Assembly: GCA_964629965.1 (NCBI GenBank)
Contig: CAZVRZ010000151.1
Span: forward strand, 1 to 12,468
Source: CAZVRZ01 sp964629965
GTDB lineage: Bacteria; Chloroflexota; Anaerolineae; Anaerolineales; UBA4823
Reading direction: 5' to 3'
Length of the DNA stretch: 12,468 nucleotides
In this document: piece by piece, positions 1 through 7,258 of the stretch
How positions within the stretch are numbered: position 1 is the first letter of the stretch
Layout: each line of letters opens with the position of its first letter
Program-made: the position numbers and the translations under genes
The notes under the pieces: generated by a model
Told to the model about the DNA's origin: nothing
The model's database searches: none
The model's input: only the letters and a program-made list of their open reading frames with translations

Positions 1-8
1 TAGAAATG

Positions 9-42
9 CCGTGTGTTACACGGTTTGACCATCTTCAGATGG
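9..42. repeat. two adjacent short inverted repeats upstream of uxaC
   Basis: Two palindromic elements lie side by side. The first is CCGTGT-GTT-ACACGG at 9-23 (6-bp arms, 3-nt centre), followed by only three T residues. The second is CCATCT-TC-AGATGG at 29-42 (6-bp arms, 2-nt centre). They could be the weak terminator of a gene to the left, operator sites for uxaC, or a folded 5' leader. The T run is too short for a confident terminator. I found no convincing -35/-10 pair in 1-111, so the promoter of uxaC is either outside the window or not of the usual type. Confidence 0.4.
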
Positions 43-111
43 ATAAAGTCTAGCTAATAACCTATCTCGTTAATGGCGCTTTGAGAGTTCTGGCGTGAGA
101 AGGAGATCACA

Positions 112-1539
112 ATGACACCAGTCGAATGGATTTTGAACTTAGATCGCTTTTTTGATCCAGACCCGGCAACGCGAGTTGCTGCACGTGAAATTTACGTTTC
201 AGTAGCCGACTTACCCATTGTTAGCCCACACGGACATGTTGATGTGCGCCTGTTTGCACAGGCCGATTCCTCGTTTGGTACCCCCTGTGATTTGTTGATC
301 ATTCCGGATCATTATGTTTTTCGCATGCTTTATTCCCAGGGCATTCCGCTGGAAACGCTTGGAGTTCCAACTTGGGATGGCAGCCCTGTGGAGAAGGATC
401 ATCGTAAGATCTGGCAAACCTTTGCTGAGAATTTCCACCTTTTTCGGGGAACCCCCACTGGGGTTTGGTTAGCACATGAACTGCATGAGGTTTTTGGTGT
501 TGGGCAGAAATTGACCAGGGAAAGCGCCCAGGCTGTTTATGATCAGGTGGCAGAGAAGTTGGCGTCGCCTGCTTACCGGCCGCGAGCCTTGTTTGAATGC
601 CTCGATATCGAGGTGATGTGTACGACCGATGCTGCCACGGATACGCTGGCTTATCATCAGGCTATCCAAGATTCTGGCTGGTCGGGGCGTATCTTGCCAA
701 CTTTTCGTCCAGATGCCGTGATCCACCTTAATACTCCGGGTTGGAAAAACGAAATACAAACGCTTAGCCAGGTTAGTGGGGTGCAAATACACTCTTATGC
801 GACTTATGTCCAGGCATTGGAACAACGGCGAACATTTTTTAAACAAATGGGAGCCGTAGCAACCGATCATGCCGCCTTGACACCGTTCACCACTGTTCTT
901 TCATCGTCTGAAGTCGAAAGTATTTTTCAACGTGCGATGCAAGGCCAGGCCAGCGATGATGATGCCATTCGTTTCGCGGGACATATGCTGATCGAGATGG
1001 CGCGCATGAGTACCGAAGATGGGTTGGTCATGCAATTCCATCCCGGGTCGCTGCGCAATCACAATTCGCGGATCTTCTCACGATTTGGCCTTGATAAGGG
1101 GGCGGATATGCCTTTGCCAACGGAATATACACGTAACCTGTGGCCTTTGTTAGAAAGTTTTGGAAATGATGCCCGGTTAACATTGATCCTGTTTGCATTG
1201 GATGAATCCACCTATGGACGCGAATTGGCGCCCCTGGCAGGTCATTATCCGGCTTTGAAACTCGGCCCCCCTTGGTGGTTTTTTGACAGCCCGAATGGGA
1301 TGAAACGTTATTTCGATCAGGTTATGGAAACAGCAGGGATATATAATACAGCCGGTTTCAATGATGATACCCGTTCCTTCCCGTCAATTCCAGCGCGCCA
1401 TGATTTGTGGCGGCGGGCTAGCTCGAATTGGTTAGCTGGATTAGTAACGCGTCACATGATTGATATGGATGAGGCGATTGAAATGGCTCATGAAATGGCT
1501 TATGGATTAGCCAAGCGGACTTACCGGCTGGAATCATAA
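112..1539 (+). CDS. uxaC: uronate (glucuronate/galacturonate) isomerase
   Basis: This 475-residue protein is predicted to be a cytoplasmic uronate isomerase (EC 5.3.1.12) of the amidohydrolase superfamily. It interconverts D-glucuronate with D-fructuronate and D-galacturonate with D-tagaturonate, the first step of hexuronate breakdown. Visible signatures are the HxH metal motif in SPHGHVD (H40, H42), DHYVFRML (66-73), CTTDAATDTLAYH (170-182), RILPTFRPD (193-201), MQFHPGSLRNHN (307-318), the WWF segment at 388-390, and NDDTRSF (417-423) followed by RHDLWRR (429-435). The length is normal for the family (about 470 residues). The ATG start has a strong AAGGAG ribosome binding site at 100-105. 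No other uronate-pathway gene (uxaB, uxuA, kdgK) follows; the next gene is a signalling gene 114 nt downstream. The family call is firm, but glucuronate versus galacturonate preference cannot be read from the sequence. Confidence 0.93.
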   Translation: MTPVEWILNLDRFFDPDPATRVAAREIYVSVADLPIVSPHGHVDVRLFAQADSSFGTPCDLLIIPDHYVFRMLYSQGIPLETLGVPTWDGSPVEKDHRKIWQTFAENFHLFRGTPTGVWLAHELHEVFGVGQKLTRESAQAVYDQVAEKLASPAYRPRALFECLDIEVMCTTDAATDTLAYHQAIQDSGWSGRILPTFRPDAVIHLNTPGWKNEIQTLSQVSGVQIHSYATYVQALEQRRTFFKQMGAVATDHAALTPFTTVLSSSEVESIFQRAMQGQASDDDAIRFAGHMLIEMARMSTEDGLVMQFHPGSLRNHNSRIFSRFGLDKGADMPLPTEYTRNLWPLLESFGNDARLTLILFALDESTYGRELAPLAGHYPALKLGPPWWFFDSPNGMKRYFDQVMETAGIYNTAGFNDDTRSFPSIPARHDLWRRASSNWLAGLVTRHMIDMDEAIEMAHEMAYGLAKRTYRLES

Positions 1540-1541
1540 GT

Positions 1542-1571
1542 TTGCGTTTTTGTAAATTTTTTCAGTATACA
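1542..1571 (+). promoter_or_regulatory. possible sigma-70 promoter before the signalling cassette
   Basis: TTGCGT (1542-1547) and TATACA (1566-1571) are separated by 18 nt, a fair match to a housekeeping promoter directed at the response regulator gene at 1654. The -10 hexamer lies inside the left arm of the inverted repeat at 1564-1595, so a protein bound to that repeat would block it. A second TATACT hexamer at 1590-1595 in the right arm has no good -35. The call is tentative because the region is generally AT-rich. Confidence 0.35.
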
Positions 1572-1595
1572 AGAAATGGTAAATACTTGTATACT
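1564..1595. repeat. perfect 10-bp inverted repeat, candidate operator or hairpin
   Basis: AGTATACAAG (1564-1573) and CTTGTATACT (1586-1595) are exact reverse complements separated by 12 nt. Each arm contains the palindrome GTATAC within GTATACAA. Spacing of the two arm centres is about 22 bp, roughly two helical turns, as expected for a dimer or paired-dimer operator. GntR-family regulators of uronate genes in other bacteria bind GTATAC-centred palindromes; that is family knowledge and not proof here. As RNA it would form a 10-bp stem with a 12-nt loop. The following TTTCATT is too poor in T for a strong intrinsic terminator of uxaC, though that remains an alternative. Confidence 0.7.
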
Positions 1596-1653
1596 TTCAT
1601 TAAGATGATAGATTTCTCAGTCGGGGATTGGCATTTTATTTGGAGAGGTCCAA

Positions 1654-2085
1654 ATGGATGAAAGTATTAGACCGATATTGCTGGTAGAAGATAATCCGAT
1701 GGATGCCGACCTGGCAAAACGCGCTTTTTCTAAACGAAAAACGATAAATCCGATCGATGTGGCTCATGATGGTGAAGAAGCGCTTGATCGGTTGTCGCTT
1801 TGGGAGACAGGTTCTCCTATTCCTTTAGTTATCTTGCTAGATTTAAAGCTGCCCAAAGTAGACGGATTAGATGTGTTGAAGGCAATCAAGGCGCATCCTC
1901 GTTTTCAAGCGATTCCGGTTGTGGTGCTTACCACCTCAGCAGAGGATCGCGATATCCAGACCGCATATCGGCGAGGTGCCAATTCATATATCGTTAAGCC
2001 CATTGACTTTGATCAATTTGTCCAGGTCGTAGACCAAATTGAGCGTTACTGGTGCCACATTAATATCCCTGTGCGGGCTGAGTAA
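1654..2085 (+). CDS. single-domain response regulator (Rcp1/CheY-like), first copy
   Basis: A 143-residue protein made of one receiver domain with no DNA-binding or enzymatic output domain. The acidic pair is E12-D13 in LLVEDNPMD, the phospho-accepting residue is D63 in LLDLKLPK, and T93 and K115 (YIVKP) complete the active site, so it should be phosphorylated. The motif set EDNPMD, LLDLKLPKVDGL and GANSYIVKP is typical of Rcp1-like regulators that pair with bacteriophytochrome-type and related PAS/GAF kinases. GGAGAGG at 1642-1648 sets the ATG start. It lies 50 nt upstream of the kinase gene and is about 57% identical (80 of 141 positions, counted by hand, no gaps) to the regulator at 4499-4924. 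Its likely role is to receive, pass on or drain phosphoryl groups from the adjacent kinase. The partner is inferred from position. Confidence 0.92.
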   Translation: MDESIRPILLVEDNPMDADLAKRAFSKRKTINPIDVAHDGEEALDRLSLWETGSPIPLVILLDLKLPKVDGLDVLKAIKAHPRFQAIPVVVLTTSAEDRDIQTAYRRGANSYIVKPIDFDQFVQVVDQIERYWCHINIPVRAE

Positions 2086-2135
2086 TTGTAAAATCCAGAG
2101 ATGGTGAATATGCACGGCGCCAAGGTGGTAAAAGT

Positions 2136-4502
2136 ATGACCTTCCCCGCTGCGGCTGCATTATTAATGGCTGGCGCAACTTTTTATGCCGGCTTTTATCA
2201 ATTTTTCATCTTCGCACGGCGCAGAAAGATGAGAGTGGATCTAACCTTTGCTCTGATGTGTTTTGCAATGGGTTTGTACGATCTGTTTTCAGTTGGCTTG
2301 TATAACTCATCCCTTCCACAGGATGGTGTGCGCTGGCAAAGGGTTCAAATGATCGCCTTTGCTTTCACGGGCTATTTCTTTTTATGGTTCGTTGTTGACT
2401 TTTTAGAATACAGAACCCCGCGTTGGTTTTATGGAATAGTTTTTGTGTTATTGACCCTAGTAGCTGTGCAAATTATTGATCGCACCGAGCTTACCTGGAA
2501 AACGGATGCGCCGCGTATCAAGATTGTGCAAGTCACTGCCTTGCCAACAGTTACTTATTATGAGGCGGCTCCAGGACCATGGGTTGATGTGCAGAATGTT
2601 ATCTCGCTCCTCTTGATGGGATATGTCGTGTGGCTGTTGATCAACCGGTATCGATATGAGCAGCGCAGTGTATTGCCCTTATTGCTTGCTGTGTTTTTAT
2701 TCTTTGTTGCCGGCATGAATGACATGGCAATTATGATGGGCCTGTATTCTTTCTATTACCTGGTAGAGTTTTCTTTTCTTGCGATTGTTGTGGTGATGAC
2801 TTATTCTCTTTCAGAACAGGTTGCCCAGGCAGAAAACATTCGACGGGCATTACACGTGAGTGAAACGCGTTTTCGAAGTATTGTAGATGCTTTACCCATG
2901 GGGATGCTTATCTATCGTCTGGAAGATAATAACCGCCTGGTGATCGTCGGCGCAAACCTTGCTGCGGGTAAATTGTTGCATCGCAATAGCCAGGAGTTAA
3001 TTGGTAAGAATATCGAAGATGCTTTCCCAACTTTCGTATTGACTGAGATCCTTGAAAAATACCGGATGATCTGTCGAACGGGAGAAATCTGGCATACAGA
3101 AATTATTGACCATGATGGGGAAGAATTTCAAAATGCCTTCGATCTGCATGCCTTTCGCATTGCACCCAACGAAGTAGTAGCGTTGTTTTTAGAGATTACT
3201 GAACGTTTGCAAGCTGTCAAGGATTTGCGAGCAAACCAACAACAGGCGCAATGGTTTTCTGAGCGTTTGAAGGAGTTAATCCAGGTTACCAACCAGCTTT
3301 CTACCGTTCCCTCTTTTGACCAACTATGCCAAGATGCTATTCGCCTGGGACAAAAGTTGTTGCACTATGATCGGATGGGACTTTGGTACGTTTCGCCAGA
3401 TCGCCAACATATGCTGGGAACCTTTGGCATTAACGAAAATGGAAAGATTCGCGATGAGCGGGAGCAGAAGCACTTGCTCCACGACCACCGTCTTAATATG
3501 CAGGTTATGGAAAGCAAATCTCTGGTAGCTATTTCTCGGGCAGATGAATTGAAGAATGATCGAGGAGAAATTGTTGGACATGGCGACCATGCCATTGCCG
3601 GCCTGTGGAATGGTAAGGAGACAATTGGTTTTGTCAGTGTAGATAATTTGGTTTCTCAAAGGCCAATCGTTGCCCAAGATATTGATTTATTAACACTATT
3701 TGCTGCTGTTTTGGGACATTTAAGTTCTTTGAAATTGGCCGAAGAGGCTGTTCATAAATTGACGGATGATCTGGAGTTACGCGTCCAACAACGAACAGCA
3801 GAATTGAAAGCCAAAAACCGGGAATTGGAAACCTTTTCTTATTCAGTGTCTCACGATCTCAAGGCCCCTTTACGCGCCATCCACGGGTATGCGCATATCT
3901 TGAAAGAAGATTATTCGGCATCTTTACCGCCTGAGGCTGGACATTTGCTTCAGTTAGTAGCCGATAACGTTCTCCGCATGCATCAGCTGATTGAGGATTT
4001 GCTCTCTTATTCTCACCTGGAAATGCGAAAAATCTCGTCGAGTAGAGTATACTTGCCTAAACTGGTAACGAACATTTTGGCGGAGCGAGAAGGTGAATTG
4101 GAGGCCTTTGGGATTGATGTGGTCAATAATCCACCACAGGTGGATGTGGAAGTCGAAATCGATGGATTGACACAGGCTCTGAAGAATTTGATTGACAATG
4201 CCTTGAAATTTTCTTCTCATGTGGATAATCCCAGGATCGAGGTTGGTGGAACGGTCCAAGAGAATAGTTGTTTATTATGGGTGAAAGACAACGGGATCGG
4301 ATTTGAAATGCAGTATCATGATCAGATTTTTGAAGTTTTCCAGAGATTAAATAGCCATGATGAATACCCCGGTACAGGCATTGGCCTAGCGCTGGTTCGT
4401 AAGGTGATGCAACGAATTGGCGGACGAGCATGGGCTGAAAGTGTTCCTGGAGAGGGAGCAATTTTCTATCTGGAAATACCTCGTATTGGAGAAGGAGCAT
4501 GA
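2136..4502 (+). CDS. membrane sensor histidine kinase, 7TM-PAS-GAF-HisKA-HATPase
   Basis: A 788-residue sensor kinase. The N-terminus (about 5-225) has seven hydrophobic segments, near 5-27, 35-57, 70-90, 97-113, 152-170, 178-199 and 204-225, with a larger loop at about 114-151. It resembles the seven-helix input modules found on some kinases. A PAS domain follows (about 243-358), then a GAF domain (about 390-535), a coiled-coil linker (about 536-567) and the HisKA domain with phospho-acceptor H573 in SVSHDLKAPLRAI. The ATPase domain shows an N box (N684, N688), G1 D718-x-G-x-G, an F box (IFEVF, 731-735) and G2 GTGIGL (746-751). All catalytic motifs are intact. There is no fused receiver and no phytochrome (PHY) domain. 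The ATG at 2136 is preceded by AAGGTGG (2122-2128). The gene overlaps the next regulator by ATGA, indicating translational coupling. The signal is unknown. Confidence 0.92.
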   Translation: MTFPAAAALLMAGATFYAGFYQFFIFARRRKMRVDLTFALMCFAMGLYDLFSVGLYNSSLPQDGVRWQRVQMIAFAFTGYFFLWFVVDFLEYRTPRWFYGIVFVLLTLVAVQIIDRTELTWKTDAPRIKIVQVTALPTVTYYEAAPGPWVDVQNVISLLLMGYVVWLLINRYRYEQRSVLPLLLAVFLFFVAGMNDMAIMMGLYSFYYLVEFSFLAIVVVMTYSLSEQVAQAENIRRALHVSETRFRSIVDALPMGMLIYRLEDNNRLVIVGANLAAGKLLHRNSQELIGKNIEDAFPTFVLTEILEKYRMICRTGEIWHTEIIDHDGEEFQNAFDLHAFRIAPNEVVALFLEITERLQAVKDLRANQQQAQWFSERLKELIQVTNQLSTVPSFDQLCQDAIRLGQKLLHYDRMGLWYVSPDRQHMLGTFGINENGKIRDEREQKHLLHDHRLNMQVMESKSLVAISRADELKNDRGEIVGHGDHAIAGLWNGKETIGFVSVDNLVSQRPIVAQDIDLLTLFAAVLGHLSSLKLAEEAVHKLTDDLELRVQQRTAELKAKNRELETFSYSVSHDLKAPLRAIHGYAHILKEDYSASLPPEAGHLLQLVADNVLRMHQLIEDLLSYSHLEMRKISSSRVYLPKLVTNILAEREGELEAFGIDVVNNPPQVDVEVEIDGLTQALKNLIDNALKFSSHVDNPRIEVGGTVQENSCLLWVKDNGIGFEMQYHDQIFEVFQRLNSHDEYPGTGIGLALVRKVMQRIGGRAWAESVPGEGAIFYLEIPRIGEGA

Positions 4503-4924
4503 GTAATTATCAGCGTCCCATCTTACTGATCGAAGATAACCCAATGGATATTGATCTTACCAGGCGGGCTTTTGCTCGTAGGAGGGTGATCAACCCCATT
4601 CAGGTTCTTCAAGATGGTGCAGAGGCTGTAAAACACATAGAGCAATGGCAGTGTGGCGACAATCTGCCGGTTGTAGTTCTGTTGGATCTGAAGCTCCCTA
4701 AAGTTGGAGGACTGGAGGTGCTCCGGCAGTTAAAAAGTAATCCCGTCTGCCAAATGGTTCCGGTGATTGTCCTGACCTCCTCCGCGGAGGATAAAGATGT
4801 TCAAACCGCCTATCAATTAGGTGCTAATTCTTATATTGTAAAACCCGTTGATTTTGAAAAATTTTTGGAAGTAGCTGCTCATATTGATTTATACTGGAAT
4901 GTGCTAAATACACCGCCGCGTTGA
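4499..4924 (+). CDS. single-domain response regulator (Rcp1/CheY-like), second copy
   Basis: A 141-residue lone receiver domain and paralogue of the regulator at 1654-2085. Active-site residues fall at the same positions: E12-D13, D63 in LLDLKLPK, T93 and K115 in YIVKP. It is therefore predicted to be competent for phosphorylation. The start codon overlaps the kinase stop codon (ATGA, 4499-4502), and the ribosome binding site GGAG (4488-4491) lies inside the kinase gene, so production should be coupled to that of the kinase. This makes it the most likely direct partner. The segments that differ from the first copy are mainly 40-60, 76-87 and the C-terminal helix (121-141). Helix 1 (21-30) also differs, and such surfaces often set partner choice in receivers. 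It has no output domain. Confidence 0.92.
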   Translation: MSNYQRPILLIEDNPMDIDLTRRAFARRRVINPIQVLQDGAEAVKHIEQWQCGDNLPVVVLLDLKLPKVGGLEVLRQLKSNPVCQMVPVIVLTSSAEDKDVQTAYQLGANSYIVKPVDFEKFLEVAAHIDLYWNVLNTPPR

Positions 4925-4952
4925 GCAACGTTGTTATTTAGGATTAAGAGCC

Positions 4953-7229
4953 ATGAGAGTTCTATATGTAGAAGATGATCCGTTTGATGCAGATTTGACA
5001 CGCCGTGAGCTATCGAAATCGGCTCCGGATGTGGATCTGCAAATTGCGCGCACTCAAAAAGAAGCTCTTCAGTGGTTGAAAGATAATCCACCTTATGATT
5101 TGGTTTTAACTGATTTGCGCCTGCCTGATGGGGGCGGTTTTGCTTTGTTGGCGCATATTCGCGAGCGCGGTTTGCCGATGGCAGTGGTGGTGATTACTGG
5201 ACAGGGTGACGAGGAGACGGCTGTTTCTGTTCTCAAAGCAGGAGCAGACGATTATGTGGTTAAGCGGGAAAATTATCTCAGTTCTTTGGCGATGACCCTG
5301 GAAGCCACCTTACAGCGATATCGGATGGAGGTTGCCCGGCGAGCGCGTCAGCTTCGAGTGCTTTATGTCGAGCAAAACCCGGTGGATATCGATGCTGCTC
5401 GCGCTCATTTTGCCAGTCATGCTCCCCATATTCATCTGGATACAGCTCGCACTGTGGCTGAATTATTGAATATCCTCCCGGTTGAAGCTGCCAATTTGCA
5501 GTACGATGCTCTTTTATTAGACTATCGTTTGGACAGCTTAAATACTCTAGAGCTGCTAAAAGAGATTCGCCAGGTCCGCGGCCTGGATTTGCCAATTGTT
5601 CTGGTGAGCGGGCATGGCGATGAATTGGTTGCTGTTCAAGCGCTCCGTTTGGGCGCCAGCGACTATTTAGTTAAAAGTCCGGGATATCTATACCAGCTAC
5701 CTGGTTTATTGGAAAATGCTTACCATCGTACTCAATTGATGCGTGAGCAAGCTGCCTTAAAGGCAAGCGAAAAACGCTTCAGAGCCCTGATCGAAAATAG
5801 TGCAGATGGTGTACTGTTGTTGGATGCGCAAGGTCAGATCACTTACGCCAGTCCTTCTACCGAGCGCATTCTGGGCTATCCTCTCCATCACTACGTTGGC
5901 TTGACCTTCTTTACGCTGCTCCATGTTGATCAGCTTCAACGTGTGCAGGCTCTTTGGATGCAAATACTCGAGGAAGAAAGAAAAAACATCAGTATAGAAT
6001 GCCTGGCGGTTCATGCGGATGGAACTTTACGATGGTTAGAAGCCACCGCGTATAATGCTCTTCAAGAGAGCGCCGTCCGGGGGATCGTTCTTAATTTCCG
6101 GGACATAACGGAGCGAAAGAAGGCAGAAGAACATATCCGCCAACAATTGCAGCGTTTGAATGCTTTGCGCACGGTCGATATGACCATTACCACCAGCCTG
6201 GATTTACGAGTCACATTAACCGTACTTCTGGATCACGTGGTAACTCAATTAGGAGTAGATGCGGCCGCGGTACTGTTATTCAACTCTTATAATCAAACTT
6301 TGGAATTTGCGGCAGGCAGAGGTTTTCGCTCGCATTGGCTTGAAAATGTGCGCTTGCGATTGGGGCAAGGATATGCCGGAAAGGCTGCTTTGGAGCGGCG
6401 GACTGTTTCGGCCTCGGCTGAAATTATCCGATTAGAAGATGGTCGTTTACCAGACATCTTCCTTGAAGAAAATTTTGTTCTCTACTATGGTACGCCTTTG
6501 GTGGTCAAAGGCCAGATCAAAGGTGTGTTGGAAGTGTATCATCGTGATTCGATGGACACCAATGATGAATGGCTTAGCTTTTTGGAGACCCTTGCCGGTC
6601 AGGCTGCCATTGCAATCGACAACGCTGAATTGTTTGCACATTTGCAGCGTGCGAACCTGGATCTGACGCTGGCTTATGATTCGACTCTGGAAGGATGGGT
6701 GCGCGCCTTAGACCTGCGCGACCGAGAGACCCAGGGACATACCCAACGGGTGGCAGAAATGACCGTGCAATTGGCGCGCGAAATGGGGGCTAGCGAGGAA
6801 AGCCTGGTTCATATCAGGCGGGGCGCTTTGCTGCATGATATCGGTAAAATTGGTGTTTCTGATAATATATTGCTTAAGCCTGGATCCCTTTCAGAAGAAG
6901 AATGGCAAGTGATCCGCCAGCATCCCCAGTATGCTTTTGAGATGCTGTATCCCATTTCCTATTTGAGATCTGCCTTAGATATTCCTTATTGTCATCATGA
7001 GAAATGGGATGGAACCGGTTATCCGCGTGGCCTGAAAGGAGAACAAATACCTCTGGCGGCGCGCATATTTGCGGCAGTGGATGTTTGGGACGCCCTGAGC
7101 AACGATCGTCCTTATCGGGTAAAATGGGAAAAGCAGCGTGTTCGGGAGCATATTTGTTTTCTAAGTGGTACACATTTTGATCCGCGTGTTGCGGAAGCCT
7201 TTTTACGCATGATCGATACCAAAGACTGA
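4953..7229 (+). CDS. REC-REC-PAS-GAF-HD-GYP response regulator, predicted cyclic di-GMP phosphodiesterase
   Basis: A 758-residue soluble protein. REC1 (1-120) is complete: E7/D8/D9, phospho-acceptor D54, T82 and K104. REC2 (134-255) keeps acceptor D190, S219 and K241, but its acidic pair reads E140-Q141, so the usual metal-ligand Asp is Gln. A PAS domain (about 273-390), a short coiled coil, a GAF domain (about 405-560) and a C-terminal HD-GYP domain (about 570-755) follow. HD-GYP motifs are H596, H628-D629 in LLHDIGK, H657, H681-H682-E683, GTGYPRG (687-693, with GYP at 689-691), and D710 in DVWDAL. These match the metal-binding and GYP residues of active enzymes that hydrolyse cyclic di-GMP. 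The gene lies 28 nt after the second regulator, with an AGGA-type site at 4940-4943. It is the only effector of the cassette. Activity on cyclic di-GMP is family inference. Confidence 0.92.
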   Translation: MRVLYVEDDPFDADLTRRELSKSAPDVDLQIARTQKEALQWLKDNPPYDLVLTDLRLPDGGGFALLAHIRERGLPMAVVVITGQGDEETAVSVLKAGADDYVVKRENYLSSLAMTLEATLQRYRMEVARRARQLRVLYVEQNPVDIDAARAHFASHAPHIHLDTARTVAELLNILPVEAANLQYDALLLDYRLDSLNTLELLKEIRQVRGLDLPIVLVSGHGDELVAVQALRLGASDYLVKSPGYLYQLPGLLENAYHRTQLMREQAALKASEKRFRALIENSADGVLLLDAQGQITYASPSTERILGYPLHHYVGLTFFTLLHVDQLQRVQALWMQILEEERKNISIECLAVHADGTLRWLEATAYNALQESAVRGIVLNFRDITERKKAEEHIRQQLQRLNALRTVDMTITTSLDLRVTLTVLLDHVVTQLGVDAAAVLLFNSYNQTLEFAAGRGFRSHWLENVRLRLGQGYAGKAALERRTVSASAEIIRLEDGRLPDIFLEENFVLYYGTPLVVKGQIKGVLEVYHRDSMDTNDEWLSFLETLAGQAAIAIDNAELFAHLQRANLDLTLAYDSTLEGWVRALDLRDRETQGHTQRVAEMTVQLAREMGASEESLVHIRRGALLHDIGKIGVSDNILLKPGSLSEEEWQVIRQHPQYAFEMLYPISYLRSALDIPYCHHEKWDGTGYPRGLKGEQIPLAARIFAAVDVWDALSNDRPYRVKWEKQRVREHICFLSGTHFDPRVAEAFLRMIDTKD

Positions 7230-7250
7230 AAAGCCATTTTTGATAGGAGT

Positions 7251-7258
7251 GTATACAA
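7251..7258. promoter_or_regulatory. GTATACAA motif at the xylB translation start
   Basis: The 8-mer GTATACAA lies between the ribosome binding site and the ATG of xylB, sharing the A of the start codon. It matches the core of both arms of the inverted repeat at 1564-1595. Only a single half-site is present here, and chance occurrence is quite possible, so this is a lead and not an established operator. Confidence 0.2.

Noticed and set aside
1541..1563. T-rich stretch after uxaC as an intrinsic terminator
   Set aside because: No stable GC-rich hairpin precedes the T runs; the only hairpin (1564-1595) follows them.
4046..4055. AGTATACTTG in the kinase gene as another operator copy
   Set aside because: It shares GTATAC but not the GTATACAA core, lies in conserved coding sequence, and other GTATAC sites also occur by chance in coding regions (near 9215 and 10756).
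2820..4502. Kinase as a bacteriophytochrome
   Set aside because: The kinase core and Rcp1-like partners resemble that group, but there is no PHY domain and I see no chromophore-binding Cys context in the GAF domain; the protein also starts with membrane helices.
7240..7257. TTG start giving xylB six extra residues
   Set aside because: The TTG lies upstream of the strong AGGAG site at 7245-7249, which is correctly spaced for ATG 7258, and the FGGY fold begins right after that ATG.
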